Positions 29,787 through 38,463 of a DNA stretch of 64,000 nucleotides are shown here, piece by piece. Origin of the DNA: Bin87 sp965220055. GTDB taxonomy: Bacteria; Chloroflexota; Dehalococcoidia; Lucifugimonadales; UBA3495. A model generated the notes under the pieces. The model worked only from the letters and a program-made list of their open reading frames with translations, did no database searches and was not told the DNA's origin. The translations under genes and the position numbers were made by a program. Where the stretch lies: assembly GCA_965220055.1 (NCBI GenBank), contig CBDCPE010000004.1, positions 1,736,001 through 1,800,000 of the forward strand, given 5' to 3'. How positions within the stretch are numbered: the first letter of the stretch is position 1; every line of letters begins with the position of its first letter.

Positions 29787-30764
29787 TTACTCCAAGATGG
29801 TGGAGTCCGCCAAGCGGACCAGAGTGGAAAAGGGATTGGCTTGGTTCCGGTCCTGGACCTCATCGCCTATTCTTGCGTAGAGTGCTTGATAGATAAAAAA
29901 TCCTTTTCCGCGCAGTTCCAGGTCGAGGAAGCCTTCATCGGCTAGCACCACCATGAGAACCCCTTCCAAGCGGTCGGTACTGTCAATGAGTTCCCGCATC
30001 AGTTCATAGTGATCCATTGTCGCCGGGCGGGAATAAAAGAACAGGCCGTCTTTTGGGTTCCGCCGCAGGGTCACTCGACAATCGTCCAGCAAGACCAGTG
30101 TTCCCGCATATCCAACGAATTTCACCCAGTTGAGGAAGGATTCCAGGAAGTGGCGGGCATTGGTGCGGACGATGCTGTTGTAAATGGAGTAACGCCGGAC
30201 GCTGGACACTCTGCGGTTGCGGCCGGCGAGCCATTCAATCAATTCTGCCCCTTCGCTCAGCCCGGCTCCACCGATTTCCGAAAGGCACAAATGGGTCATT
30301 GCCATCCGGAAATCCCGGGACATGTTTGAATTCTGCGCGACAGTCCGGAACAAGGGCATCCGCAATTCCATGCGAACCAGGGACTCCTCAACGGAGTTGG
30401 CAATGCCGATAGCCTGGAGAATCGGGGACTCGGTCTGGGGGTCAATCATGTCGGTAAGATACCCCACATCCCTGGACAACCGCAGTACAACTCTGCGGGC
30501 CAGCAGCCGCCAATCGACCTGCTGGGCGATGCGGAAGAAAATCTCTTGAGGCATATGGACCCGGGTATCTCCCGAATCGACTCTGACCACCAGGTAGTCC
30601 AGGCCAGAACCAATCTCCTGGAGTCGGGTCTTTATCAACGGCGCTAGGGCTTGCTTCACTGGTACGACGAACTTAATGGACGAGCCGCCGTCCCTTACGA
30701 ACCCGTCCAGGTACTCGTCCTTGATTACCTCCAGCCATTCTGGGGCAGAAATCGTATTGGTCAT
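29787..30764 (-). CDS. ATPase-like protein without a visible P-loop
   Basis: This 325-residue protein starts MTNTISAPEWLEVIKDEYLD. Its layout resembles the DUF2791 ATPases encoded next to it: an N-terminal RDGGSSIKFVV strand where a P-loop would be, and a Walker B-like GTLVLLDDC at about 221-229. No GxxxxGK(S/T) is present, so it may be an inactive or regulatory subunit pairing with the active ATPase. It overlaps the upstream gene by ATGA. The assignment to an ATPase fold is an inference from position and Walker B only. Confidence 0.6.
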   Translation of the reverse strand: MTNTISAPEWLEVIKDEYLDGFVRDGGSSIKFVVPVKQALAPLIKTRLQEIGSGLDYLVVRVDSGDTRVHMPQEIFFRIAQQVDWRLLARRVVLRLSRDVGYLTDMIDPQTESPILQAIGIANSVEESLVRMELRMPLFRTVAQNSNMSRDFRMAMTHLCLSEIGGAGLSEGAELIEWLAGRNRRVSSVRRYSIYNSIVRTNARHFLESFLNWVKFVGYAGTLVLLDDCRVTLRRNPKDGLFFYSRPATMDHYELMRELIDSTDRLEGVLMVVLADEGFLDLELRGKGFFIYQALYARIGDEVQDRNQANPFSTLVRLADSTILE

Positions 30765-31564
30765 CGGTTTGTTCCGGTGAATTGGATGCCGTAATAGAGG
30801 ACAGTTTCGCCGTTTGATCCTACGAAGGAGATGGTTCCTCTGGGATTCCTGGTGCCCGTGGATGCTGGGAAAGATACGCGAGCCCCTGAACGAGCTTCAC
30901 TGACACCACTGTTTTCCAGGCTATACAAGTCTCGGGCGAAGTCTAATTGGCTGTATTCCCGTTGTGCGCCAGGCAAGCCCGTGAACAGGTTATATATGCG
31001 ATCCAGCCGAACTACTTGGCCGCCGCCCCCCAGCTTCAACCTGTCAGCAGTGTCAGATTGCGAAAGCGCCAGGTAGGCGCCGTATAGAGATTCCAGAAAC
31101 GGCTGAGGCCTGAACCTGGACGGGCTATGCTGGATCTTCGCGAGGTCTGCCACTATTTTCGTCGGCCTGATGGATGAGCTTTGGCGGCGGTCAATCCGCA
31201 CGGCTCGCTCCCCAGGCAAGACCCGGACAACAGAAGGGTGAGCAATCAATCTGCCATCCCGTTCAAACAGTCGAAGTCCTTCCTTTTTGGCTTCATTCTG
31301 CAATTCACCGGCATATTGGTGTTGCAAATATGCCAGTTCTTCTTCTTGGGCGAAAGGCCAGGCTTGAGTTGCCTTGCCGACCTGTTGGCGGATCAGGCTC
31401 AGGCTTTCCTCCAGCCTGGCGGTTCCTCTCCTAATAGCCCCGATGTTGCCCGCCTTCGCGTCCCTTTGGAGTTGTCTGGCTAGCCTGGAAACATCGCCCA
31501 ATGCTTGTAACACCGAGTCCGCCGCTTTCTCGGTCGCAGCGAATCCTTCTTCAAAGGTGCTCAT
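30761..31564 (-). CDS. Coiled-coil protein, first gene of the ATPase-helicase operon
   Basis: The 267-residue product begins MSTFEEGFAATEKAADSVLQ. Residues 1-95 are a long amphipathic helical region (heptad-like, Ala/Leu/Gln rich). The rest is mixed alpha/beta with no recognised family. It has no membrane segment. As the first gene of five overlapping genes it may provide substrate recognition or a scaffold for the two ATPase-like proteins. The operon promoter should lie within 31565-31740; none was identified with confidence. Confidence 0.75.
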   Translation of the reverse strand: MSTFEEGFAATEKAADSVLQALGDVSRLARQLQRDAKAGNIGAIRRGTARLEESLSLIRQQVGKATQAWPFAQEEELAYLQHQYAGELQNEAKKEGLRLFERDGRLIAHPSVVRVLPGERAVRIDRRQSSSIRPTKIVADLAKIQHSPSRFRPQPFLESLYGAYLALSQSDTADRLKLGGGGQVVRLDRIYNLFTGLPGAQREYSQLDFARDLYSLENSGVSEARSGARVSFPASTGTRNPRGTISFVGSNGETVLYYGIQFTGTNR

Positions 31565-31804
31565 CCTGCCCTCTACTTCATTCTCAATAGTGACAGAGGA
31601 TCAACCCGGAGGTCTCGAGTTAACGCTACTCCACAAACCAACCGAGATGCGATAGACCTAACCTTCGCAAGGGCTGTGTTATCAATGTCCGAGGTTGGTG
31701 AGATTCTTAACCGTATCAAGATGCAGTTTAACTTTTGAGAATTATATACCAATTTAGCCCGAATCCACCGATGGACACGGATGGCCCAGGACGATCGCGT
31801 CTTA
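31565..31804. other. Upstream region of the ATPase-helicase operon
   Basis: There is no gene. The stretch is AT-richer than its surroundings (for example around 31730-31755) and must contain the operon promoter, but no clear -10/-35 pair was singled out. Confidence 0.35.
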
Positions 31805-32240
31805 GCCCCAATCCACCGAAAAGATGAGTGTGGCGGCGTGCTGAAGGGGTAAGAAAGTGCTCCTGTGCTTCGGGGATAATGGTTTTGGAAACACAAAACC
31901 CCAGACCAGGAGCATCCAAGATGCTACCACGCAACGACCCCAACCGCATCGAAATCGTCTTCGACGACCACCGCCTGGTGGCCAATGCTGGGTCTGCCTG
32001 ATAGACGACAATTAGTCCTGCCGGCGCATTGCCGCAAATCAAATCATCCTGAACTTCAGTCGCACAAGGTCTCCTGGCGGATCCAGCCACGAAAATCGCA
32101 CTGGCTGGCCACCGTCGTCGAAAAGACACGCTGCAACGCATTGGCGAACCCGATTCGGGCATCCATCCCCCGTCGTCCTCCGCCTTATTGATACTCTCGT
32201 TGCTTCGCCCAATGGTCATTACGTAAATCATCCCGTGCGA
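31805..32240 (+). mobile_element. IS1380-family remnant (5' end plus degenerate interior)
   Basis: The left end GCCCCAATCCACCGAAAAG at 31805 is followed by a 27-codon frame (31921-32001) that encodes the family N-terminus (RIEIVFDDHRLVANAG). It stops where a degenerate sequence begins at 32004 (GACGACAATTAG), shared with 22232 and 23266. Bases 42011-42035 carry the inverted complement of that junction sequence. Confidence 0.6.
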
Positions 32241-32804
32241 GGATTCTTATCGTCAGGCTCACGCCGGATTTCGTCGGCCTATTTTGGACCATCTAGATTA
32301 CGGATCCGCCAAATACTCAGCCCCGACGTCGTCGCTACAGCCATCCGACCCGCGCCCGTCGCGACGAATTGCGTCGTCACCATGCCGCACCGGCCATTCA
32401 GCCCCCCAGCGCGCTTTTGATACCGGACCCTGGCCCAGCCCAAGCGCTTTTGCCCACGCCATTTCCGCAGCTCTCGCCCGTACCTATTCACAGTAGCGGG
32501 CGTGGCCGGCCCTGATCTTCGCCATCGTGACCTCCCCTCGCTCCAGTTGCGCACACACTCGCTCCTCCGCCTCGGCGCTCAGCAGCACGGTCCCAACGGC
32601 GTCGGACACGCTCAGCTTATGCAGGGTGGTGTTGGTGTCCGCCATGCATCGGGCCTATCGACGCACCATGCGATCGTTGGCGTCCACCCCGCAGGCCAGC
32701 GCCATCCACAGGCCGAACATCATCGTCAGCACTTTACACAACCGCTGCACAGTTGGCTCTCCCGAGCGCCCAACGACGGAGATCCACCAAGGGCGCCGCG
32801 CGCC
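32241..32804. other. Mostly non-coding stretch with one possible small ORF
   Basis: Apart from the 53-codon ORF annotated within it on the minus strand, no gene is convincing. A short minus-strand frame upstream of that ORF (LTMMFGLWMALACGVDANDR) looks like a membrane helix but has no start or context. Confidence 0.3.
32484..32645 (-). CDS. Possible 53-residue protein
   Basis: The frame MADTNTTLHKLSVSDAVGTV, ending GHARYCE, has balanced composition and two predicted helices (LSAEAEERVCAQLERGEVT). It is not a shadow of another gene. There is no clear ribosome site and no recognised family, so support is weak. Confidence 0.3.
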   Translation of the reverse strand: MADTNTTLHKLSVSDAVGTVLLSAEAEERVCAQLERGEVTMAKIRAGHARYCE

Positions 32805-33329
32805 TTAGGACAGCTGGTCCGCCGTCCTCTCGCCGAACATCTGGGACGAAGCCACCGCGGCGAAGTCGGGATCGACGAAGTAGCTCTGCAGCGGGCTGTT
32901 GGCCGCCACCGGCCGGGGCAGCGTCATCCCCCGTTCCCGCTGGAACCTTCGTAGGGCGTGGCCCATCCGCATCAGCAACGAGATCAGCTCCGCCGGCATC
33001 AGCTCCGTACGTTGGCACAGAGCGCTCCGATGGATGCCCGCTGCACCGGCCCGCCAGACGTGCAGCGCCATCCGCCGGCCCGCCGGTTCCAGGCCCGCCA
33101 TGAAGTCGCCAGCCAACTCCTCCGTCCAGCGAGCGGGCGGCAACTCTGCGGAAGTGCTCGCTATCTCCGGCTCCGGAACGGTGGGGGTCTCCGCCGGTAT
33201 CCATTCCGCTGCCGCGGTTTGCGGGCCGGCGGGACTCCAAGCGACGTCGGGAGCCCCGCCGACGATCCGGCTCAGGGCTGAAAACACCTCGGTGACCTCG
33301 CCCTCCAGTTCCAGGTGAACCTTGACCAC
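32805..33329 (-). CDS. Hypothetical protein, divergent from the NurA fragment
   Basis: A 174-residue protein from a GTG at 33329 behind GGGAG (VKVHLELEGEVTEVFSALSR). The N-terminal strand-helix unit is followed by a Pro-rich linker (about 35-75), then a helical domain with LAGDFMAGLEPAGRRMALHVW and a possible winged-helix stretch (HRSALCQRTELMPAELISLLMRMG). I do not recognise the family. It could be DNA-binding. Confidence 0.5.
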   Translation of the reverse strand: MVKVHLELEGEVTEVFSALSRIVGGAPDVAWSPAGPQTAAAEWIPAETPTVPEPEIASTSAELPPARWTEELAGDFMAGLEPAGRRMALHVWRAGAAGIHRSALCQRTELMPAELISLLMRMGHALRRFQRERGMTLPRPVAANSPLQSYFVDPDFAAVASSQMFGERTADQLS

Positions 33330-33437
33330 GCTGCTCGCTCCCGTGCCCTTGCGGCATATCGGCCGCCGGCCCGCCGCCACAATGTCCGCCGTTGACTATA
33401 ACCCACGCCGGCGGGAACGGCGACTGACCCGCTGACC

Positions 33438-33735
33438 GTGGTACCCGATCCGGCGGCCGCCGCCTTCCGCCCCGCCGCGGTGGGGCGTCGTCCCTACATC
33501 TCCGCCCGCACCGGCCCCGAGGGCCCGCTGGACAGTTGCCCGCCGCCCGAGGTTCCCAAAGACTGGACGGCGCTGTCCGTGGACGGCTCCCACATCGACA
33601 TGGACCGCCACCTGCCCCTGCGCTGCCACCTCATCAACCTGGGCGGCTGCGCCATCACCTACGGCGCCAACCCAGCCTGCCAACTGTTCAGCGCACCCGC
33701 CCTGGCTGTGGCCGACGCGGACCTCTACCTCGGGT
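33438..33735 (+). pseudogene. NurA-like nuclease, N-terminal fragment
   Basis: The frame contains WTALSVDGSHIDMDRHLPLR and CHLINLGGCAITYG, the N-terminal NurA motif with the catalytic Asp in VDGSHI. NurA proteins process DNA ends with the HerA translocase. The frame is cut at 33731 by the miniature Tn3-type element, and no continuation was found downstream, so only about 100 residues remain. No herA is present in the window. Confidence 0.5.
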
Positions 33736-34019
33736 CGACTCCGGTAGGGCGCAGGATCGTACGCTAATCGGACGCCAGGGCGAAATCCGCGACCGCTCGA
33801 GCGAGGGCCAACACTACCGCATGGCCGGGCTCAACCTGCTCGCCGCCATCGTCATTTACTGGAATACCGCCCATCTCGGCGAAGCGGTCAGACAGCGGAA
33901 ACACGCCGGGCTGACCGTCGAGCCCGAGCTCCTGGCCCACATACTGCTCACCGGCGAATACCGGTGGCCAAAGCGCTGATAGCGGCCTTAGCGTACGATC
34001 CTGCCCCCTAGTCGACCCG
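33731..34019 (+). mobile_element. Miniature Tn3-derived element (TIME-like)
   Basis: This 289-bp unit is bounded by inverted Tn3-type ends (33731-33767 and 33987-34019) that both read inward to GGATCGTACGCTAA. Between them is only the last 65 or so residues of a Tn3 transposase (33773-33979). Such short elements with Tn3 ends can be mobilised by a transposase supplied elsewhere. The same end occurs at 10161. Confidence 0.75.
33773..33979 (+). pseudogene. Tn3-family transposase C-terminal fragment
   Basis: The readable tail (RQGEIRDRSSEGQHYRMAG, LLAAIVIYWNTAHLGEAVRQ, ending GEYRWPKR) is the conserved end of Tn3-type transposases, containing the region after the last catalytic Glu. The stop lies eight bases from the right terminal repeat, as in complete Tn3 transposons. 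Confidence 0.7.
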
Positions 34020-34143
34020 ACGTTCCCCATCGTGCAAAGGGAAGACGAGGCGGAGTTCGGGATGTACCGAACCCGTAATCTTATCTTGGCTTACAAGAAC
34101 GCACTCGCTGAGGGAGATACGGATACTCCGTTGGCAGGGTAGT
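34012..34143 (+). other. Orphan coding-like fragment
   Basis: Just outside the miniature element a frame reads FPIVQREDEAEFGMYRTRNL and ends DTPLAG. It has no start and no recognised family. It may be the severed 3' end of the gene the element landed in. Confidence 0.3.
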
Positions 34144-34190
34144 GCTTGCCACCGAATTGGCGAAGGCGCCGCGTTGAATCCCTCTGTTTC

Positions 34191-34217
34191 TGGCAGACTT
34201 TGATCCAAACTCTGCCA
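34191..34217. promoter_or_regulatory. TGGCAGA dyad, copy 1
   Basis: TGGCAGACTTTG and CAAACTCTGCCA are separated by three bases with one arm mismatch. This is the same dyad as at 35462-35488 and, less perfectly, 38464-38490, but without the adjacent TATAAT. Confidence 0.5.
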
Positions 34218-34326
34218 TTTATTGCATCAGTGATTGACCCGGTACTGTCCGAAATCTTGACGTGAGGCATCACCGGTGAGCAGTGAATCAGCTCATTGGT
34301 CCAAACAACTGGTCCCCAATTCCCTC

Positions 34327-35445
34327 TTACACGTTGGACCCAAAGCGACCACGCTTCATCGCACGATAGCGCTCGGACCGTTGAAGTTCGTGCCGGGTGA
34401 TTCTTTCGGCCTCCTCGTGCGCCCGGAGAAAAGCCTCGCCCGTTTCGTGTTCCAAAAGGTTCATAACCATGACTGATACCAAGCGATCCACAGTCGGATA
34501 CGCATCGGCAAGCGCAGCCGTCATTTGGGTCAGGGATAACGCAACTCCATGCCCGGGATCTGCCAAACCCTGGTCGCTTGGTCCCGCGAGAAGGACAGTT
34601 CGGTCAGTTTCTCCTATACCCAATTTGAAGAAAGCTGCGTGGGAGCCGCCATGCACGTTGTGGCTAGCCATCTGGTAATACGGCCTGTAGTGGTCCAACT
34701 CTACGTCGGCCTCGATGTTGGGAAGCGTGGCTTCTTTGCCCACAAGGGCAGACGCGGCCCACCCATATTCAGCGCCAAACGATCTGCCAAATCTCGCTAG
34801 CAATGAGGCGCATCGCTCGTTTAGCTCGTCAAGTTCCTCTTGACGTAACGGGTCGAGCTTGGCTCTAACTTCGTGCTTCTGATACGCCAGCGCCAATTTG
34901 CGTTGCTGGATTGTCTCGTGAAGCAGAAACCTTTCGGCTACATCTTCCTCACGATGTTTGCTGATGAAACTGCTGATGGCTACCAACTCGTGAAGGGACC
35001 TCCATCGAGCATCAGCGTCATCAGCGAAACCTGAGCGCAATAATGCCAAAATCGCACGTGCCATTTGACATCCCCGCGCGTGGATAGCAACGAGGGCGTC
35101 GAAAGTGTGGTCGCCAGGATCATGTTCGGCCGATTCCTGGTCTCCGATCACGTCATCGATAAATTCTTCGGCCAACTCGACCAGCAATTCGAGCAGGTGG
35201 AGGGGCTCGGCCCAATGCTTGCCAAGTCTCTTTTCGAATCCTTCTCGTTGCCTTCGAGACCGTCTCAGTCCCTTTCTGGCATCCCGTTTGATAATAGGCA
35301 ACAAGATTTCGGCAGCGCTTTCCCCAAATTTGGGTGCCACGTCAAGCGCAACTTCGACAAGCTCATCCTCACTTAGTGTAGTGAGCCCTCGAGCAACGGC
35401 TTCGACGATTACCGCCTCTATCAGTGCGCTGTGAAGAGTGTCCAT
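34327..35445 (-). CDS. DUF5677 family protein
   Basis: This 372-residue, mostly helical protein has the DUF5677 pattern: an Arg/Leu-rich helical centre (ARAILALLRSGFADDADARWRSLHEL) and a C-terminal YYQMASHNVHGGSHAAFFKLG segment with conserved His residues. The family is found in defence and mobile contexts but has no defined activity. It is divergent from the DUF4268 gene across a 73-bp region that contains a perfect dyad, so both may be controlled there. Confidence 0.7.
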   Translation of the reverse strand: MDTLHSALIEAVIVEAVARGLTTLSEDELVEVALDVAPKFGESAAEILLPIIKRDARKGLRRSRRQREGFEKRLGKHWAEPLHLLELLVELAEEFIDDVIGDQESAEHDPGDHTFDALVAIHARGCQMARAILALLRSGFADDADARWRSLHELVAISSFISKHREEDVAERFLLHETIQQRKLALAYQKHEVRAKLDPLRQEELDELNERCASLLARFGRSFGAEYGWAASALVGKEATLPNIEADVELDHYRPYYQMASHNVHGGSHAAFFKLGIGETDRTVLLAGPSDQGLADPGHGVALSLTQMTAALADAYPTVDRLVSVMVMNLLEHETGEAFLRAHEEAERITRHELQRSERYRAMKRGRFGSNV

Positions 35446-35461
35446 ACCTCAATTGTAGCAA

Positions 35462-35497
35462 TGGCAGAGTTTGCCCCAAACTCTGCCACGGTATAAT
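35462..35497 (+). promoter_or_regulatory. Promoter with perfect dyad (DUF4268 gene)
   Basis: A perfect 12-base inverted repeat (TGGCAGAGTTTG, three-base loop) at 35462-35488 is followed after three bases by TATAAT (35492-35497), 21 bases before the ATG. The dyad covers the -35 region, so a bound protein would block the promoter. The same layout recurs at 38464-38499. Confidence 0.6.
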
Positions 35498-35518
35498 CAG
35501 GGGAAAAAGAGCAGACCA

Positions 35519-36433
35519 ATGATGGACAATCTTGCGCGGATGCACCCGGTCCCGGTGAGGGACATCTGGCCCAGCGAAGACCGCGATTTCACGCCTTGGC
35601 TGGCTAAGAATATAGATCTCTTGGGCAACGCCCTTGGATGCGACCTTGAGGGAGCTGAAACAGAAGTATCAATGCCTGACGGTCGCAGGGCGGACATTGT
35701 GGCCCGGTACGGCGACCAGACCGCCATAATCGAAAACCAGCTGGAGGTGTCCGATGACGACCATTTCGTCCGGCTGCTGTACTACGCCTCCTGCCGGAAT
35801 GCCAAGACCCTTATTTGGGTCGCTCCCGCCTTCACACGCATACACCGCAAAAACATGGCGTGGCTCAAACGGGAATATCAGGTTGATGGCCGCTGCGTCG
35901 AACTGAGCGTCTGGCGCATGGGAGATTCCACCGCTCCCATGCTCCGCCGCGTCGTTCCAGCAGAACCCGTGGACCCGCAAACTTTAGAAAACCTGAAATT
36001 TGAACGCTTCTACCGGGACTTCTATAGTTCGCTGCGCGACCGCTTTGCCGCGGCCGGTTTCGGCCATACCGCAGAACCCGGCTGGGACACCTCTGCCAAT
36101 TTCCTCTGGTTCAGGACGCCATACGAGGGCGTCCATTACAGCGTAGTCCACGCTGACGAAGGCGACGGCGGAATCCATGCCTTTCTGCTGTTCAATGCGT
36201 CGGATCCCGACCAACGCTTGGCTCAGCTCAAGGACGACTTTGGCGACGCCTCTGACCTTCCGCTGGAGTGGCACACCGGAGAAGAAGCCGGAGAGTCGTG
36301 GGTTAGCTTATCGCCCGATGCGTCGGACGCAGACTTGGAAGACCCGGAGGCAGCCCGCGAGTGGATGTTCTCCAACCTGGTACTGCTTCGCGATACTTTA
36401 GAGCCTCACCTTGAAAAGCTTTTTGCTCGTTGA
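35519..36433 (+). CDS. DUF4268 protein with PD-(D/E)XK-like N-terminus
   Basis: The 304-residue product (MMDNLARMHPVPVRDIWPSE) has an N-terminal nuclease-like region, with ETEVSMPDGRRADIVARYG and TAIIENQLEVSDDDHFVRLLYYA (Asp followed by IENQ, a variant of the E-x-K signature). A C-terminal DUF4268 domain follows (FERFYRDFYSSLRDRFAAAG). The start was chosen at 35519 because the longer frame would overlap the promoter. Proteins of this type occur in restriction-rich islands and probably act on DNA. Confidence 0.8.
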   Translation: MMDNLARMHPVPVRDIWPSEDRDFTPWLAKNIDLLGNALGCDLEGAETEVSMPDGRRADIVARYGDQTAIIENQLEVSDDDHFVRLLYYASCRNAKTLIWVAPAFTRIHRKNMAWLKREYQVDGRCVELSVWRMGDSTAPMLRRVVPAEPVDPQTLENLKFERFYRDFYSSLRDRFAAAGFGHTAEPGWDTSANFLWFRTPYEGVHYSVVHADEGDGGIHAFLLFNASDPDQRLAQLKDDFGDASDLPLEWHTGEEAGESWVSLSPDASDADLEDPEAAREWMFSNLVLLRDTLEPHLEKLFAR

Positions 36434-36493
36434 GAATGACCAGTGCCCGGCCGCCGAATAACAAAATCTCCGCATATGTAGCGGAATGGAAAT

Positions 36494-37015
36494 ATGACCT
36501 GGTTGGAAATATTGTCTCCAGTTCTCGCGATGATTGCGGTGGCCATCTCTGCCGGATCTCTGTGGATAAGTCGTAAGGCCCACAAACTGTCCGAGATGCA
36601 GGCCCTACCAAGGATCATCTTCGTTCGTAGTTGGTCGTCGCAAGGAGAACGAGGACTTTACATCAAGCTCGAAACGATGTCAGACGGTCAGGATTGGGTG
36701 ATTGCAAGTTTGGGTGTCAGACGAAACTGGCGCAAACGAAGTTTGCTGGCCCGTGGAGAGGTGACAGGGCATGATGTCTTTGATGACGGGATCGTCTATC
36801 CCCGTTTTGAGCGGATAGGGGACTGGGAACGAAGCGTAACTTACGAGCTGTGGAGGACGGAGGTTGCAGTATTTTTGCGTCCTCACGCCCCCGATTGCGA
36901 CGTAGCAATGGAAATTACCCTTAGCACGTCCCCCAGCCCTGTGGTCAAGAGGTACATCAAGAGCCCCAGGGAAACCTCCTCGCAGAGACTCCAACGTGGC
37001 GTCATTGAATCATAG
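36494..37015 (+). CDS. Hypothetical single-pass membrane protein
   Basis: The 173-residue protein has one N-terminal membrane helix (about 5-27, LEILSPVLAMIAVAISAGSLWI) and a positively charged cytoplasmic stretch. The C-terminal soluble domain is strand-rich and unrecognised. It lies 60 bp after the DUF4268 gene on the same strand and may be co-transcribed. It ends in TAG. Confidence 0.55.
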   Translation: MTWLEILSPVLAMIAVAISAGSLWISRKAHKLSEMQALPRIIFVRSWSSQGERGLYIKLETMSDGQDWVIASLGVRRNWRKRSLLARGEVTGHDVFDDGIVYPRFERIGDWERSVTYELWRTEVAVFLRPHAPDCDVAMEITLSTSPSPVVKRYIKSPRETSSQRLQRGVIES

Positions 37016-37097
37016 TCTCACCCAGCTCCGAACCCGCGCAACGAGTGACATAATCTGTCATCCTCAGGGCGACGGAGAGCGTGCGGAAGGAGGCCTG

Positions 37098-37274
37098 ATG
37101 ACCTCTGGGCCTTTGCCGTGGGGAGATTGTACTGGGATTTTAGAACACGGTACATGTCGGCATCCGCTGGCCAGCCTGCTGGTGTCGTCGATGGATCTCG
37201 AGGTTGTCGTCCATGTGGAGTGCGCGGCGGGATGTGGCCACTGGCTGGCGGCTCGGACGCCCGCCTGTCCCTAG
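37098..37274 (+). CDS. Small Cys/His-rich protein
   Basis: A strong AAGGAGG site five bases before the ATG supports this 58-residue ORF (MTSGPLPWGDCTGILEHGTC). It has six Cys and three His, including CAAGCGHW, which could bind a metal. No family was recognised. Confidence 0.45.
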   Translation: MTSGPLPWGDCTGILEHGTCRHPLASLLVSSMDLEVVVHVECAAGCGHWLAARTPACP

Positions 37275-37318
37275 CTTTCGCCAAGGCGAAAACCTGATCT
37301 CTTCCCTGGAGGGATGAA

Positions 37319-38449
37319 GTGGATTTAGAACTCCTTGAGCAGTTGCTCCATGAGCCAGAAAGCCAATCTCTGGATTTCAAGCAAGCGCAGTATCGCTTCG
37401 AACGTGCCTCCGAGCTGGACAAGAGTGAGCTGCTCAAAGACGTGCTGGCTTTCGTAAACAGCTGGCGTCGGACGCCCGCTTATGTACTCATCGGCGTGCG
37501 GGAGGTTAAGGGGGGACGTGGCCAGGTAATCGGCATTGAAAGCCATATTGAGGATGCCAGCCTCCAACAGTTTGTGAACAGCAAGACGCAGCGTCGCGTG
37601 GAACTCTCGTATGAGGTCGTACGTGTGGAAGGGGTCGAAATTGGCGTTATCGAGGTCCCGATTCAGGACAGACCCGTATACGCCGTAAATGACTACGACA
37701 AGGTGAAAGCCGGTGTCGTGTATTTCAGAGCCGGCAGTTCGACGAGAGAGGCTACCCCTGAAGAAATCGCGAGAATGGGGGCTCAGCAGTCTGTTGAAGC
37801 TGCGCCAAACCTCGTGCTGAGTTGGGCCGATGCAGGGGAGCGTAGCCTGCTCCCTTCACCGTATTCGGCGGATAGGGTGCTACTGCACCCCCAATTGCCG
37901 CCGAACACGTTCGACTTCGCCGTCCGCTCGCGTCCTTTCCCGGATCTTTTGAGCTTCAGGGTGAATAGCAATTACTCAAATGACCTTATCGAGTACTGCT
38001 TCCAACAGGCGGTGTGTGTGCAGTTGGGCTTGGCTCTCTACAACGAGAGCCGGTCTTCGGCGAGGCGGGTCCGCTTTGTTGGTTCCATCCCTGGGTCCGC
38101 TGTCGAGATGCCCGAATATTTGGCTCCGCTGCCGGAACGGGAGTATGACCTTGTGCCGCGGGCCCTAGATGGGACGCTGCCAACAGGCGATGAGGTGGAA
38201 GCGGTGGTTCAAAGGTTCAGCGACCGGTGGGAGATATCCGTTGAGTTTGGAGATGTGCGGCCGCGGGAGACGATTTTCACTCATAGTCCCGTCTATCTTT
38301 GGTCGCCGTTCTCGGCGGCTGTGGAGCTACGTGGTGTTCTTTACGCTGATAATCTACCGGAGCCGGCGCCGTGTTACTTGGAGATCGACTTGCGGGTGGA
38401 ACAGCAGCGGATGGAGCGCGACGACGCGCTTCCCTATTTGAGGCAGTAG
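37319..38449 (+). CDS. AlbA_2 (Schlafen-like) domain protein
   Basis: This 376-residue protein from a GTG behind GGAGGG has an N-terminal AlbA_2/Schlafen domain (about 12-150): ESQSLDFKQAQYRF, LLKDVLAFVNSW, AYVLIGVRE and KAGVVYFRAGSSTREATPEE. Such domains bind nucleic acids or act as tRNA/RNA nucleases in some relatives. The C-terminal 220 residues are strand-rich and unrecognised. It is likely cytosolic, and its company suggests a defence or stress role. Confidence 0.75.
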   Translation: MDLELLEQLLHEPESQSLDFKQAQYRFERASELDKSELLKDVLAFVNSWRRTPAYVLIGVREVKGGRGQVIGIESHIEDASLQQFVNSKTQRRVELSYEVVRVEGVEIGVIEVPIQDRPVYAVNDYDKVKAGVVYFRAGSSTREATPEEIARMGAQQSVEAAPNLVLSWADAGERSLLPSPYSADRVLLHPQLPPNTFDFAVRSRPFPDLLSFRVNSNYSNDLIEYCFQQAVCVQLGLALYNESRSSARRVRFVGSIPGSAVEMPEYLAPLPEREYDLVPRALDGTLPTGDEVEAVVQRFSDRWEISVEFGDVRPRETIFTHSPVYLWSPFSAAVELRGVLYADNLPEPAPCYLEIDLRVEQQRMERDDALPYLRQ

Positions 38450-38463
38450 GCGGTCTACGACCG

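Noticed and set aside
26066..31564. Complete BREX or DISARM system
   Set aside because: Only a DUF2791 ATPase and a SNF2 helicase fit. The methylase, PglZ-type phosphatase and BrxL are absent, and the MmeI-like genes in the window belong to a different class.
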